In this document: positions 28,001 to 36,483 of the stretch, piece after piece
Position numbering within the stretch: the stretch's first letter is position 1
How the letters are laid out: the number at the start of each line of letters is the position of its first letter
NCBI RefSeq assembly: GCF_904846685.1
Contig: NZ_CAJHBQ010000001.1
Location: forward strand, 372,001-436,000
Direction: 5' to 3'
Origin: Psychrobacter submarinus
GTDB taxonomy: Bacteria > Pseudomonadota > Gammaproteobacteria > Pseudomonadales > Moraxellaceae
DNA length: 64,000 nucleotides
Program-made: the position numbers and the translations under genes
The notes under the pieces: model-generated
What the model saw: only the letters and a program-made list of their open reading frames with translations
Database searches by the model: none
What the model was told of the DNA's origin: nothing

Positions 28001-28981
28001 AGCGGCGCTTTTGCGCTTGACCATGATAGTTTATTTGCAGCGCGTTATGTCACGGCCAATAAATACGGGCAAGCCAGCAATGATCCACGCGTCGTGCGTC
28101 GTCAGCAGCTAGCAAATGCGCAGCCGCCAGCGGACGACTCAGCGGCTGCTACCATCGGCTCTACGCCTAGCATTCGCGGCTCGGTTGGCGATTTTATTCG
28201 CGCGACTCTCGCTTCGGCTGAGAAGCGCTTAGCCGATGAAGGCGTAATTGCTTGCTTCATTGCTGCGATAGCTGAGCACTCACAGCAAGCGGAGGGTGCC
28301 AAAGACAGTACTGCTGAGCAAAACATTAGCTCTGCTACTGTCGATATCAGCACCTTTAGCTTTAGCAACTATGGCTATGACTCGCTAAGTGCCGATTATT
28401 TGCAGCGTTTTGCCGCTATGACTAGCGCTACTAGCCAAGTGGCAGTAGAGCAAGGCAAAACCTCAGTAGCACCGCGCCCTATCACTCAGCGCGCAAGTAA
28501 CGATCCTCGTGGTCAGCATCCTGACTATCAAGGAGCGACTAAGCAAGCGACTTTGACTGTGCCTGAAGTTACAGGCGATACAAGTGAAGTGGACGCTGAT
28601 GACGTAGAAGCGGCAGCGCTATCAAGAGAGGCGCAAGCTGAAAACATCAGCGCCGAGAGCGAGCAGCTACTGCAAGAGGAGCAGGCGCTTGCTAGTGAGG
28701 ACGCTCAAAAGCAGAGTACAGCTGCTGAAGTTGCTACTGATGATAGTGAGACGGCAGCGGCAGACAGTGCGGGAGCGGAGAAGTCAAAAACGACTATCGC
28801 CAGTTATAAAAACATGATCGAAAATGTGGCTGAGCAGTTATTGCCACAAACCGGCATGTTTAATCTGACCACGCCAAAAGTGCCCAAAGCACGCACGCGT
28901 AAGCCAAAGACTGAGCATAAAAAGCCTACGCAAGCAGAAAAGGCGGAAGCTGAGCATGACAACAAACCAGCAGATAGCTAA
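25052..28981 (+). CDS. rne: Ribonuclease E with a very long disordered C-terminal half
   Basis: RNase E is the endonuclease that starts most mRNA decay and processes rRNA and tRNA at the inner membrane. The catalytic half (residues 1 to about 510) has an S1 domain (IYKGHVTRVEPSLEAVFVEY, about 42-61), the 5'-sensor/RNase H-like region, the metal-binding aspartates in VSIDINSAKSTKG and IDFIDMNDN, and the zinc-link CPRCHGNG (about 400). The remaining roughly 800 residues are low complexity, rich in Ser, Asn, Gln, Asp and Arg, and would carry the degradosome scaffold. The end has a basic block KVPKARTRKPK. At 1309 residues it is longer than the 1061 of E. coli. Confidence 0.97.
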   Translation: MKRILINATQNEEIRVALCKGNHLYDFDLENRTREQKKSNIYKGHVTRVEPSLEAVFVEYGSQRQGFLPIREISTEYLSGNPRDENIKKLIKEGDELIVQVEKEERGNKGAALSTYVSLAGRYLVLMPNNPRGGGISRQISGKLREDMKRMLGNLDLPKGMSVIIRTAGIGKTQEDLQHDLNHLLNIWQAIQEQNKKYPSPRLVHQEAGVVTRAVRDYLRDDISEIWIDNENAYVEAAGFIDAVMPTQAEKLRKYTDYEPMFSRFNIEKQIETAYQREVRLPSGGSIVIDQTEALVSIDINSAKSTKGSDVAETAYHTNLEAADEIARQLRLRDMGGLIVIDFIDMNDNKHQKEVEKRLIDATKYDRARVQFGDISKFGLMEMSRQRLRPSLEESTGYICPRCHGNGMIRDLRSLSLSIMRQIEQIALKERQGEVQAEVPTDIAAFLLNEKRDSLVYLEQDSGTRITILPHAHLESPNFKLHFNRDGFAPSSYERITDTQQQEHSDLGYDVDWQTAENERPEQQPTRQPRQNSKSNSPSKSSQNKAQSDSANSRQAHTSQSSRRNNNESRTQSAQQSAYRTATHSNNNHSDHSNEHRNQSGRNASSAASQAAATSTAAQPQAVAWLSNLFAQAPQAKVANVSSRDAAEAIEALVNTGAQSLGSLGQTDSSALSQNEAASVQTQEQSNENSGSDRQQTRQHKSDDKDRRGDDRRRRKTRKPKSSQSSKAQQRKEQRDGASSNRSQDDNDSTANNATNGSRQDSKADNKNSADKRHSERNTGNDRHSSNERQNDQRSTDSDEQTLAKRKPHSKRSSRGSLARGETLDATAKSSSAEQAKVQDAKQNSAKQSGQSRHHDNSAQANARRKQDPNEVTLQVNEAPVQLKTPEVVHLSLDDSKAPAARSSKVDKQADKQTASPKSDTQKASQTTAKENADNREQTPNLAADKNTASGKAENVKPADSNQNADNADNAVTSKRKEATTDASGAFALDHDSLFAARYVTANKYGQASNDPRVVRRQQLANAQPPADDSAAATIGSTPSIRGSVGDFIRATLASAEKRLADEGVIACFIAAIAEHSQQAEGAKDSTAEQNISSATVDISTFSFSNYGYDSLSADYLQRFAAMTSATSQVAVEQGKTSVAPRPITQRASNDPRGQHPDYQGATKQATLTVPEVTGDTSEVDADDVEAAALSREAQAENISAESEQLLQEEQALASEDAQKQSTAAEVATDDSETAAADSAGAEKSKTTIASYKNMIENVAEQLLPQTGMFNLTTPKVPKARTRKPKTEHKKPTQAEKAEAEHDNKPADS

Positions 28982-29022
28982 TATCAGCTGCTCGTGCAAG
29001 CAATAACAGCAATAACAGTAAG

Positions 29023-29053
29023 AAAGCCCCGATAGTGAACTATCGGGGCTTTT
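29023..29053 (+). terminator. Rho-independent terminator after rne
   Basis: A 13-base stem AAAGCCCCGATAG/CTATCGGGGCTTT closes on a TGAA loop, 42 bases after the rne stop. Confidence 0.88.
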
Positions 29054-29096
29054 GCTTGTCAAGACTCTTTATTTGCTGAGTGCTTTTGATGACAAA

Positions 29097-30041
29097 TCAA
29101 TGTGCAGCTGACTTTGGATCATCATCGTCGCCGCGTATTTTACCAACGATAGTAAAAATACCAACAATAATAGTGCCAATCACAAACCCGATAACACCAT
29201 TTAATAAGGCATTAGTCAGCCCCTCAAAGACACCTGTTAAGTGGGCAATATCTTCTACACTATGATGTAAAAAGCCAATACCATGGACGATAATACCGCC
29301 GCCGACTAAGAACATCGCTATCGTACCAGCTATCGATAAAAACTTCATAAGCTTTGGTGCAGCAGATAGCATCAACTCACCGAACTTATGTTTTATGTTA
29401 CCCTCGTTAGAGTTTTCAATCAGATGCAAGCCTGCATCATCAATCTTTACGATACCAGCGACTAGGCCATAAATACCGACTGTCACTACGATAGCGATAA
29501 TAGATAAGACCAACGCTTTTTGTAAGATATCGCCGCCAGCTGCAGTCACCGCTCCTAAAGAGATCACTATAATTTCAGCCGATAAAATAAAGTCAGTACG
29601 AATAGCACCTTTGATTTTATCCTTCTCAAAAGCGACTAAGTCGATATTGCTATCGGCATTGGCTTGCAGGCGAGCATTTTGTTCTTCATCATGCGGTAAT
29701 AGCTTCGGCCAAAACTTATGAATGACCTTTTCTGCACCTTCATAACTGAGATACAACCCCCCTATCATTAACAGCGGCGTAATCAACCAAGGTATAAAGT
29801 AGCTAATTAATAGCGCTGCTGGTACCAAAATCAATTTATTAACAAAAGAGCCTTTAGCAACCGCCCAAATAACAGGTAGTTCACGGTTTGGCTTGACGCC
29901 TGTGACCTGCTCGGCATTCAATGCCAAATCATCCCCTACTAAGCCCGCTGTCTTTTTTGCTGCAATCTTGGTCATGACACTGACATCATCCATCAAGATA
30001 CTGATGTCATCGAGCAAGAGTAATAAACTACCACCTGCCAT
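29097..30041 (-). CDS. DUF808 (YedI) family membrane protein
   Basis: The 314-residue product matches DUF808/YedI. It has the N-terminal MAGGSLLLLLDDISILMDDVSVMTKIAAKKTAGLVGDDLALNA-type region (split here as GGSLLLLLDDI and KTAGLVGDDLALNAEQV), GLYLSYEGAEKVIHKF, and several later transmembrane helices including GFLHHSVEDIAH. These inner-membrane proteins are widespread; their function is unknown. It faces rne (convergent, with the rne terminator between them) and stands alone on the minus strand. Confidence 0.92.
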   Translation of the reverse strand: MAGGSLLLLLDDISILMDDVSVMTKIAAKKTAGLVGDDLALNAEQVTGVKPNRELPVIWAVAKGSFVNKLILVPAALLISYFIPWLITPLLMIGGLYLSYEGAEKVIHKFWPKLLPHDEEQNARLQANADSNIDLVAFEKDKIKGAIRTDFILSAEIIVISLGAVTAAGGDILQKALVLSIIAIVVTVGIYGLVAGIVKIDDAGLHLIENSNEGNIKHKFGELMLSAAPKLMKFLSIAGTIAMFLVGGGIIVHGIGFLHHSVEDIAHLTGVFEGLTNALLNGVIGFVIGTIIVGIFTIVGKIRGDDDDPKSAAH

Positions 30042-30466
30042 ATTTATTCCTTAAAATTATGAATTTATAATTATGCGTCAACCAATAACGGTATACCGAC
30101 ACTTATGTCTCTCTGCGCTTACTTTATCTATATCTTTATTATTAGCTTAATCATAGAAAACCTAGCTAATGATGACATAACCAGAATGACATTACATAGT
30201 AACAATGTATTTTATTTTTGATTTCCTTACAAAGGCTGTATAAAATTCGATACGGATACTGGTGACACAGATACTCATATTGATACTGTCTATTTTTTAG
30301 GTGATGCTAAAGTAAAAATACCTCACTTAGCGCCTATTTAATAAAATATGTTAAGATACAATGTTTTATTTAGATTTTACTCAGATTTTATTTAAGCTTT
30401 ATTCGTGCTTTATCTGCCTCTACTACCAAACCATAGATAAGCGCTAGCGCTTATAGGAAACGTTAT
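30042..30466. other. Intergenic region between DUF808 and the DsbC-like gene
   Basis: About 425 AT-rich bases between divergent genes. The second half (30320-30440) has long AT tracts suited to a promoter for the rightward gene. No gene, repeat or riboswitch is seen. Confidence 0.35.
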
Positions 30467-31318
30467 ATGTCTGTACTCCCTTTTCCAAAAGCTCACGCGG
30501 CTAGCTATAAACCTGCTCATAACTCTGTACGCAGCAAACTAACGCGAGCGATGATGAGCTCCTTACTGGTAGTGGTAGCGGCGGGATGTTCGAACAATGC
30601 CGCTGACGCGACCAACCCTGAGATTACTACTAGCACCCAAGCAGCTGCGCCTGATAACGATGCGGCAGTAGTGAGCGCTTTGCAAGCTAACCTAGACGCC
30701 TCTGGCATTGAAGAGACTGTGACTTCAGCTGTGCCTACCGCTATGGATGATATCTACTGGGTCAGCGCTGAGGGTCTACCTTCTTTCTTTACTGACAAAG
30801 CTGGCAAGCATATCATTCAAGGACAAATCATCAGCATAGGTGACGGCGCGCCTGTCGATATCAGCGCCGCACTTATGGCTTCTAATGCCCAACAAGTATT
30901 AGAAGCGGTTGATAAAGATGAGCTGATTATCTATCCGGCTACTGGAGCAACCAAAGCGGTTGTCTATGTATTCACCGATGCTGATTGTCCTTATTGCACT
31001 AAGCTGCATTCTGAGATGGATGACATCAATGCCCGCGGTATCGAAGTTCGCTATTTGGCATGGCCACGCAGTGAAGCCAGTATTCCGCTTATGGAAGCCA
31101 TTTGGTGCAGCGACGATCGCGTACAGGCTATGGACCAAGCAAAAAATGAAGGTGTCAATATCTCAGCACCTGCCTGCCAGAGTCCTGTGGCTAAGCACAT
31201 GCAGTTAGGCGCAAGCTTAGGCGTGCGCGGTACGCCCGCCATCTTTACTGAATCGGGTCAACAGATTGGTGGCTACTTGCCAGCGGCGCAATTGGCTGAA
31301 GCTGCGCTTAACAATTAA
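30467..31318 (+). CDS. dsbC: DsbC-like thiol:disulfide interchange protein, probable lipoprotein
   Basis: DsbC-type proteins isomerise wrong disulfides in the periplasm and are kept reduced by DsbD (encoded at the end of this window). The C-terminal thioredoxin fold has the active site ADCPYCTKLHSEM (Cys 174 and 177) and a cis-proline loop GVRGTPAIFTE. An N-terminal dimerisation domain precedes it with YWVSAEGLPSFFTDKAG. The signal sequence ends LLVVVAAGC, and Cys 41 followed by Ser-Asn could be lipidated, although -3 Ala is not ideal for a lipobox. hom follows, as it does in Pseudomonas. Confidence 0.87.
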   Translation: MSVLPFPKAHAASYKPAHNSVRSKLTRAMMSSLLVVVAAGCSNNAADATNPEITTSTQAAAPDNDAAVVSALQANLDASGIEETVTSAVPTAMDDIYWVSAEGLPSFFTDKAGKHIIQGQIISIGDGAPVDISAALMASNAQQVLEAVDKDELIIYPATGATKAVVYVFTDADCPYCTKLHSEMDDINARGIEVRYLAWPRSEASIPLMEAIWCSDDRVQAMDQAKNEGVNISAPACQSPVAKHMQLGASLGVRGTPAIFTESGQQIGGYLPAAQLAEAALNN

Positions 31319-31353
31319 GACCATACCATTGCCCTACCATTATAGTAACGCTC

Positions 31354-31388
31354 AATCATAGCGCCTGCATAAATAAGGGCGCTTGATT
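31354..31388. other. Hairpin after the DsbC-like gene
   Basis: AATCA-T-AGCGCC pairs with GGCGCT-TGATT, an 11-base stem with one bulge. It is followed by A residues rather than T on the plus strand, so it is a possible but not typical terminator. Confidence 0.4.
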
Positions 31389-31566
31389 AAAAAAAGCAAA
31401 TAGCAATAGTAAATGTCAAGTGACATTGATGCGGCGCGTTAGGTAGACGCCACCTTTGCTTATCGGTATGATACGTTTATCACTATAATACGGCTATGCA
31501 ACCTAGAGTCGATTAAGCTTTTCTTTTTAGTTTGAATTTTTATCCATCTATTTCATCGAGGATACT

Positions 31567-32886
31567 GTGAGTAAATCCATAAAACTAGCGATACTTGGAC
31601 TCGGTACTGTCGGTACTGGCGTCGTCCATTTGATAAATGACAATTTAGACGAACTCAAACGCCGTAGTGGGCGCGATATTACCATCACTGAAGTCGGCAC
31701 CCGTCGTCAGCGTGATGATATCGACCCTGCTATCACCCAAAACAGCGACCTGATGGCAGTTGCTGCCAGCAATAATGTTGATATTGTTATTGAGCTGATC
31801 GGCGGTACGACATTTGCCAAAGACGTCATTCTGCAAGCCATCAATAACGGTAAGCATGTGGTCACTGCCAACAAAGCGCTACTTGCTGAGCACGGTAATG
31901 AGATCTTCGCGGCAGCAGAAGCCAATAATGTTCATGTCGCTTATGAAGCGGCGGTCGCTGGTGGTATTCCGATTATTAAAGTGATGCGAGAGGCTTTAGC
32001 GGCTAATAAAATCGACTGGTTAGCAGGTATCATCAATGGTACGGGCAACTTCATCATGACCGAGATGCGCGATAAGGGTCGTCCTTTCGCTGATGTGCTC
32101 AGCGAAGCACAAGAGCTTGGCTACGCAGAAGCTGATCCGACTTTTGATGTTGAAGGGATTGATGCGGCGCACAAGCTTGCCCTGCTCGCCTCTATTGCTT
32201 TTGGTATTCCGCTACAGTTTGATAAAGTCTATTGCGAAGGTATTACCGATATCACCTTACAGGATGTCAGCTATGCCGAAGAGCTGGGCTACCGTATCAA
32301 GCACGTCGGTTTTGCGGTACGCCGTGATGGAGACGGTGATAAGGCAGGTATTGAGCTGCGTGTCCATCCGACGCTGATTCCGCAAGATGCTTTATTAGCG
32401 AACGTCAATGGCGTCAAAAACGCAGTATTGGTCAACTCACATCCACTCGGTCAGACGCTATATTATGGTGATGGCGCTGGTGCAGGTGCGACCGCTTCTG
32501 CGGTAATGGCCGATGTCATGGATTTGGTACGCGTACTTGGTAGTGACGTGGCTGCCAAACATGTGCCGCACTTATCGTTTCAGCCGGAGCAGCTATCTGA
32601 TACGCCCATCTTACGAGCAGAGCAGATGACTAGCGGGTATTATCTACGTGTGCATGCTTTTGATAATCCAGGGGTGCTGGCAGATATTACGCGTATACTC
32701 AGCGATGCTGGTATCAATATCGATGCTATTTTGCAAAAGCCTGCGCATAAAGCCGGCCAAGTGCCAGTCATTATCTTAACTTTGCCAGTGGTCGAGAGTC
32801 AGATGAACCTAGCGATTGAAAAGATAGAAAACTTAGAGACTATCACGGATAAAGTGGTGCGTATTCGCTTGGACGAGTTGACTTAA
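31567..32886 (+). CDS. hom: Homoserine dehydrogenase
   Basis: The enzyme reduces aspartate semialdehyde to homoserine, the branch point to threonine and methionine. The 439-residue monofunctional form has the NAD(P)-binding loop LGLGTVGTGVV (about 10-20), the catalytic core with GGTTFAKDVILQAI, AYEAAVAGGIPIIK and GIINGTGNFIMTEM, and a C-terminal ACT domain (from about residue 350, HAFDNPGVLADITRILSDAGINI) for allosteric control. The start is GTG. thrC, often next in other bacteria, is not present; a thiolase gene follows. Confidence 0.97.
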   Translation: MSKSIKLAILGLGTVGTGVVHLINDNLDELKRRSGRDITITEVGTRRQRDDIDPAITQNSDLMAVAASNNVDIVIELIGGTTFAKDVILQAINNGKHVVTANKALLAEHGNEIFAAAEANNVHVAYEAAVAGGIPIIKVMREALAANKIDWLAGIINGTGNFIMTEMRDKGRPFADVLSEAQELGYAEADPTFDVEGIDAAHKLALLASIAFGIPLQFDKVYCEGITDITLQDVSYAEELGYRIKHVGFAVRRDGDGDKAGIELRVHPTLIPQDALLANVNGVKNAVLVNSHPLGQTLYYGDGAGAGATASAVMADVMDLVRVLGSDVAAKHVPHLSFQPEQLSDTPILRAEQMTSGYYLRVHAFDNPGVLADITRILSDAGINIDAILQKPAHKAGQVPVIILTLPVVESQMNLAIEKIENLETITDKVVRIRLDELT

Positions 32887-33030
32887 CCGCGGCTTAATCG
32901 ATTAGTGGCTAGCTTTTTTTGCAGAATGCCTAGTACGTGGTTTAGCATTTTAAAGCAAGCCTTTAGCCCTTATAATAAAAGCATGGCTATTGCTAGCTAT
33001 TAATAACGAATATCAAAAAAGGGAAAAACT

Positions 33031-34212
33031 ATGTCAAATGATGCAATCGTAATCGTCAATGGCGCACGGACGCCGATGGGCGGCTTTCAAGGCGCTCTAA
33101 AAGACGTCAGCGCACCTGACTTAGGCGCCGCTGCTATCAAAGCCGCTGTTGAGCGCGCGGGTGTCAGCGCAGATAGTGTGGATGAAGTGATTATGGGCTG
33201 TATTTTGACCGCAGGTTTGGGTCAAGGTCCTGCTCGTCAAGCCATGCGCAAAGCCGGTTTACCAGATAGTACTGGCGCGGTTACTATCAATAAGCTTTGC
33301 GGCTCTGGCCTGAAAGCGGTGATGGAGGCTTATAACGGTATCAAAGCCGGTAGCTTTGATGTTGCTGTGGCTGGCGGCATGGAGTCGATGACTAATGCGC
33401 CTTATATCATGTCAGGCGCGCGCGCAGGCTACCGTATGGGCCATAAAGAAGTCAAAGATCATATGTTCTTGGATGGTCTAGAAGATGCCGAAACCGGCAA
33501 GCTTATGGGTCAGTTTGCGCAAGAGATGGCAGATAAAAAAGGCTATAGCCGCGAGCAAATGGACGAGTTTGCTATTGAATCGCTAAATCGCGCGTTGACT
33601 GCGATCAAAGATGGTCATTTCGAGAACGAAATTACGCCAGTCACTTTCGAGACTCGTAAAGGCGAGCAAACTGTCGATACCGACGAAGAGCCAGGGCTTG
33701 CTAATGCCGAGCGCATTCCTAAGCTACGTCCTGCGTTTGCCAAAGAAGGCACTATCACCGCCGCCAATGCCAGCTCCATCTCAGATGGCGGCGCGGCAGT
33801 AGTGGTAATGAAAGAGTCGCAGGCGAAAGATGAGGGCTTAGATTTTCAAGCGCGTATTATCGCTACTGCCTCAAACTCTCGTCATCCTAGCGAGTTCACT
33901 ATCGCGCCTATAGGAGCGATCGAAAAGGTCTTAGATAAAGCAGGTTGGTCTGTTGCTGATGTCGATCTTTGGGAGATTAATGAAGCCTTTGCTATGGTGA
34001 CTATGGCGGCTATGGACGAGCTCAATATCGAACATAGCAAAGTCAACGTTGAAGGCGGTGCTTGTGCGCTGGGTCATCCTGTTGGCTGCTCTGGAGCACG
34101 TATCTTGATCACCTTAATCAACTCGCTACAACGTACTGGCGGCAAAAAAGGCATCGCGACCCTATGTATCGGTGGCGGCGAAGCGGTAGCAGTGGCTATC
34201 GAACTACCATAG
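33031..34212 (+). CDS. Acetyl-CoA C-acetyltransferase (thiolase)
   Basis: This biosynthetic-type thiolase joins two acetyl-CoA to acetoacetyl-CoA or runs the reverse reaction. Its length of 393 and its catalytic residues fit AtoB/PhaA. The nucleophile is Cys 90 in NKLCGSGLKAV, His 349 lies in CALGHPVGCSGARI, and Cys 379 in TLCIGGGEA. NEAFAMVTMAA is also typical. GGGAAAAA before the ATG serves as the ribosome binding site. No other fatty acid or polyhydroxyalkanoate genes lie next to it, so the pathway is not fixed by context. Confidence 0.94.
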   Translation: MSNDAIVIVNGARTPMGGFQGALKDVSAPDLGAAAIKAAVERAGVSADSVDEVIMGCILTAGLGQGPARQAMRKAGLPDSTGAVTINKLCGSGLKAVMEAYNGIKAGSFDVAVAGGMESMTNAPYIMSGARAGYRMGHKEVKDHMFLDGLEDAETGKLMGQFAQEMADKKGYSREQMDEFAIESLNRALTAIKDGHFENEITPVTFETRKGEQTVDTDEEPGLANAERIPKLRPAFAKEGTITAANASSISDGGAAVVVMKESQAKDEGLDFQARIIATASNSRHPSEFTIAPIGAIEKVLDKAGWSVADVDLWEINEAFAMVTMAAMDELNIEHSKVNVEGGACALGHPVGCSGARILITLINSLQRTGGKKGIATLCIGGGEAVAVAIELP

Positions 34213-34642
34213 AGCAAAATGCTCAGTTTTTAGTCTAACCATTTGTTCATTATGACCGCATCAGCTCAAGCTATGCGGTTTTTTATTTTAGTCAAAATCC
34301 CAAAAACAGCACAAAAAAATATTTACTGTAAACAAGCGTTAACTTATACCTTCGCCATGTTATAGCGCTTACAGCCTTTTACACGCTTTTACGTCTATCG
34401 CACATTTTGCTACCTCGCTTATATACCCCCTGCCCCGTGCTCTTGTTATTCTAATAACCAGTTGAGGTGAGGTAATTAACGATAACTAATTCACTTACTG
34501 AACTGAAATTTTACAGATTTTACAGAATTAGCGGCCATCAGATCAGCTTTTAAGATTTTGATTGCTATATTCTAAGTATTAGTATTTATCATTCAAATTT
34601 TCATTTTCAATAAAAATTAACTCATATAAAAGGAAGATAATA
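34213..34642. other. Intergenic region between the thiolase and the first DUF2382 gene
   Basis: About 430 bases. It holds the thiolase terminator (34255-34286) and a smaller GAGCA/TGCTC hairpin at 34213-34225. The AT-rich stretch from 34540 probably contains the promoter of the DUF2382 gene. No gene is seen. Confidence 0.4.
34255..34286 (+). terminator. Rho-independent terminator after the thiolase gene
   Basis: ACCGCAT pairs with ATGCGGT around an 11-base loop and is followed by TTTTTATTTTA. Confidence 0.82.
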
Positions 34643-35491
34643 ATGAGCCAACTTATCCGTTTACAAGATATCCAAGCGACTCACCGTGACCTAATTGGTG
34701 ATGACTATTATGACCCAACTGGTAAAACTGCTTATGGTGTCAACGAAGAAAAAATCGGTAAAATCGATGGCGCTCTAGTTGAAGATACTACTGGTCGTAT
34801 TCGCTACTTAATCGTCGACGTAGGCGGCTGGTTCAGCTCAAAAGAAGTATTGGTACCTGCAGGTCTCGCACGTATTGTTGGTGATGATGTTTTCTTTGAT
34901 AGCTTGACCAAATCACAAGTAGAAGCGATGGAAGTTTATGATCACGATTATCAGTACAGCTATAAAGAGCAGTACGAAAAAGATCGTCAGGCTTTTGTAG
35001 CCGACACTGTGCCTACTGAAGAGCGTGTAGAAATTGACGACACCCATTATGATGCGCCAAACACTCTAGAGCTACTAGAAGAACGACTAACGGTAAATAA
35101 AGATCGTATCGTTGCAGGTTTAGTTAAAGTGGGTAAGCATGTCGTAACTGAAGAGCGTAACGTCAATGTTGAGTTAGAAGAAGAGCATGTTAATATTCAG
35201 CGTACTAACGTAGACCGTGTTACTGACCGTAAAATCGGTGATGCCGGTGCAAGCGAAACTGTCGAAGTAGAGCTAGAAGCAGAACGTGCTCGCGTTGGTA
35301 AAGAGACTTACGTCACTGAAGAAGTTAGCGTTGGTAAAACGACTGAGCGTCATACTGAAACTATCGTTGAAACCATTCAGCGCGAAGAGCTTGATGTTAA
35401 TGACGAAGGTAATGTCGTTGACCGTGAAGGTAACTTATATGGTCGTGACGATATCACTGCCGAAGATGTCCGCCGCGCTCGTGGTATGTAA
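34643..35491 (+). CDS. PRC-barrel and DUF2382 domain protein
   Basis: The 282 residues have two parts. Residues about 15-100 form a PRC-barrel-like domain (KIGKIDGALVEDTTGRIRYLIVDVGGWFSSKEVLVP). From about 140 to 255 there is a DUF2382 domain with the repeated stress-protein pattern LELLEERLTVNKDRIVAGLVKVGK and a very high Glu/Val content. There is no signal peptide. DUF2382 (YsnF/AvaK) proteins occur in stress-induced operons of several bacteria; the biochemical role is unknown. A strong AAGGAAG ribosome binding site precedes the ATG. A DUF2382 paralogue follows after a terminator. Confidence 0.88.
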   Translation: MSQLIRLQDIQATHRDLIGDDYYDPTGKTAYGVNEEKIGKIDGALVEDTTGRIRYLIVDVGGWFSSKEVLVPAGLARIVGDDVFFDSLTKSQVEAMEVYDHDYQYSYKEQYEKDRQAFVADTVPTEERVEIDDTHYDAPNTLELLEERLTVNKDRIVAGLVKVGKHVVTEERNVNVELEEEHVNIQRTNVDRVTDRKIGDAGASETVEVELEAERARVGKETYVTEEVSVGKTTERHTETIVETIQREELDVNDEGNVVDREGNLYGRDDITAEDVRRARGM

Positions 35492-35556
35492 TAAGCTAAA
35501 CTACTCATAAAATACGTTATGATAGTTAGAAGCAGCTGAGTCATCTCAGTAGATTA

Positions 35557-35585
35557 AGGCCAGAGCTAGTCTCTGGTCTTTTTTT
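35557..35585 (+). terminator. Rho-independent terminator after the first DUF2382 gene
   Basis: AGGCCAGAG pairs with CTCTGGTCT (one G-U pair) and is followed by a T7 run. Confidence 0.85.
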
Positions 35586-35662
35586 ATGTTCAGAGTGAGC
35601 TTACTACTATCAGCTATTATATGAGCTAGAGCACACAACCGAGAATAACAAGGAAGACGACT

Positions 35663-36364
35663 ATGAATAATGAATCTAATAAACCATTAAATCCAGCAAC
35701 CGACATTAATAATCCTAATCTTGATAACACTCATCTTGATAATACTCATCTTGATAATACTACGGATAAGAAAATAGAAGATCATGCCAGCGAGCATAAA
35801 CTTCCAGCTCCCGATGATGTGACAAGTCAAGGTAGTAACACTGCAACTGGCGTCAACCATTTAGCAGGAGCAAACGTCAATAAAGGCAGCGGCTATCTTG
35901 AGCTATTAGAAGAGCGTCCTGTAGTCAATAAAGAGCGTTTAGATGTCGGCAAGGTCACTGTCACTAAGCATGCGCGCACCAGAACAATAGATGTGCCTAT
36001 CGAATTGGTCGAAGAATACATCACCGTAGCTACCGCCTATGAAGATAGTGAAAGCCAAGATATGCTATCAGGTAATTTTGATGACAAAGATATCTTGCGC
36101 CATGTTGAGCCGACTTTAGATAGTAAAGCGGTGGTCACTATCAATGGCAAGCAAGTCGAGATTGGTGATGCGCCAGTGGAGATTGTGCTATCCAGGCAAG
36201 TAGCGACCATTACCAAAGATACTTATGCTATCCAAGAAATCGATATTAGCAAAACTAAGCACACCCATACCGATACGATTCAAGTCGAACTGAAGCATGA
36301 AGAGCTCGATGTTAAAGAAGAAGGGCTATTAGAGCACGAAAATCAACATACGCTTAAAAAATAA
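35663..36364 (+). CDS. DUF2382 domain protein, second paralogue
   Basis: This 233-residue protein has a single DUF2382 domain (about residues 75-225) containing GYLELLEERPVVNKERLDVGKVTVTK and ending KHEELDVKEEG. It lacks the PRC barrel of its neighbour. Its N terminus is Asn/Asp-rich and contains the pentapeptide HLDNT repeated, encoded by a 15-base tandem repeat at 35718-35762. It starts after AAGGAAG. The pair probably arose by duplication of the DUF2382 part; function is unknown, perhaps stress related. Confidence 0.86.
   Translation: MNNESNKPLNPATDINNPNLDNTHLDNTHLDNTTDKKIEDHASEHKLPAPDDVTSQGSNTATGVNHLAGANVNKGSGYLELLEERPVVNKERLDVGKVTVTKHARTRTIDVPIELVEEYITVATAYEDSESQDMLSGNFDDKDILRHVEPTLDSKAVVTINGKQVEIGDAPVEIVLSRQVATITKDTYAIQEIDISKTKHTHTDTIQVELKHEELDVKEEGLLEHENQHTLKK
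35718..35762 (+). repeat. In-gene tandem repeat, 15-bp unit x3
   Basis: ATCTTGATAAYACTC-type units encode LDNTH, LDNTH, LDNT. The unit is a multiple of three, so copy changes would alter length without breaking the frame. Confidence 0.8.
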
Positions 36365-36395
36365 GTCTGCATTTTTCGTCAAAACCGTATCGAAT

Positions 36396-36436
36396 AAAAA
36401 AAGCAACGCTGCTTTATATCAGCGTTGCTTTTTTTT
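36396..36436. terminator. Strong bidirectional terminator after the second DUF2382 gene
   Basis: A 16-base stem, A7-GCAACGCTG against CAGCGTTGC-T8, separates the DUF2382 gene from the convergent lipoprotein gene. Confidence 0.9.
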
Positions 36437-36483
36437 AGTTTTACAGTTTAGCAAAGTCTCATACTTCGCTAAGTCTGACAATA

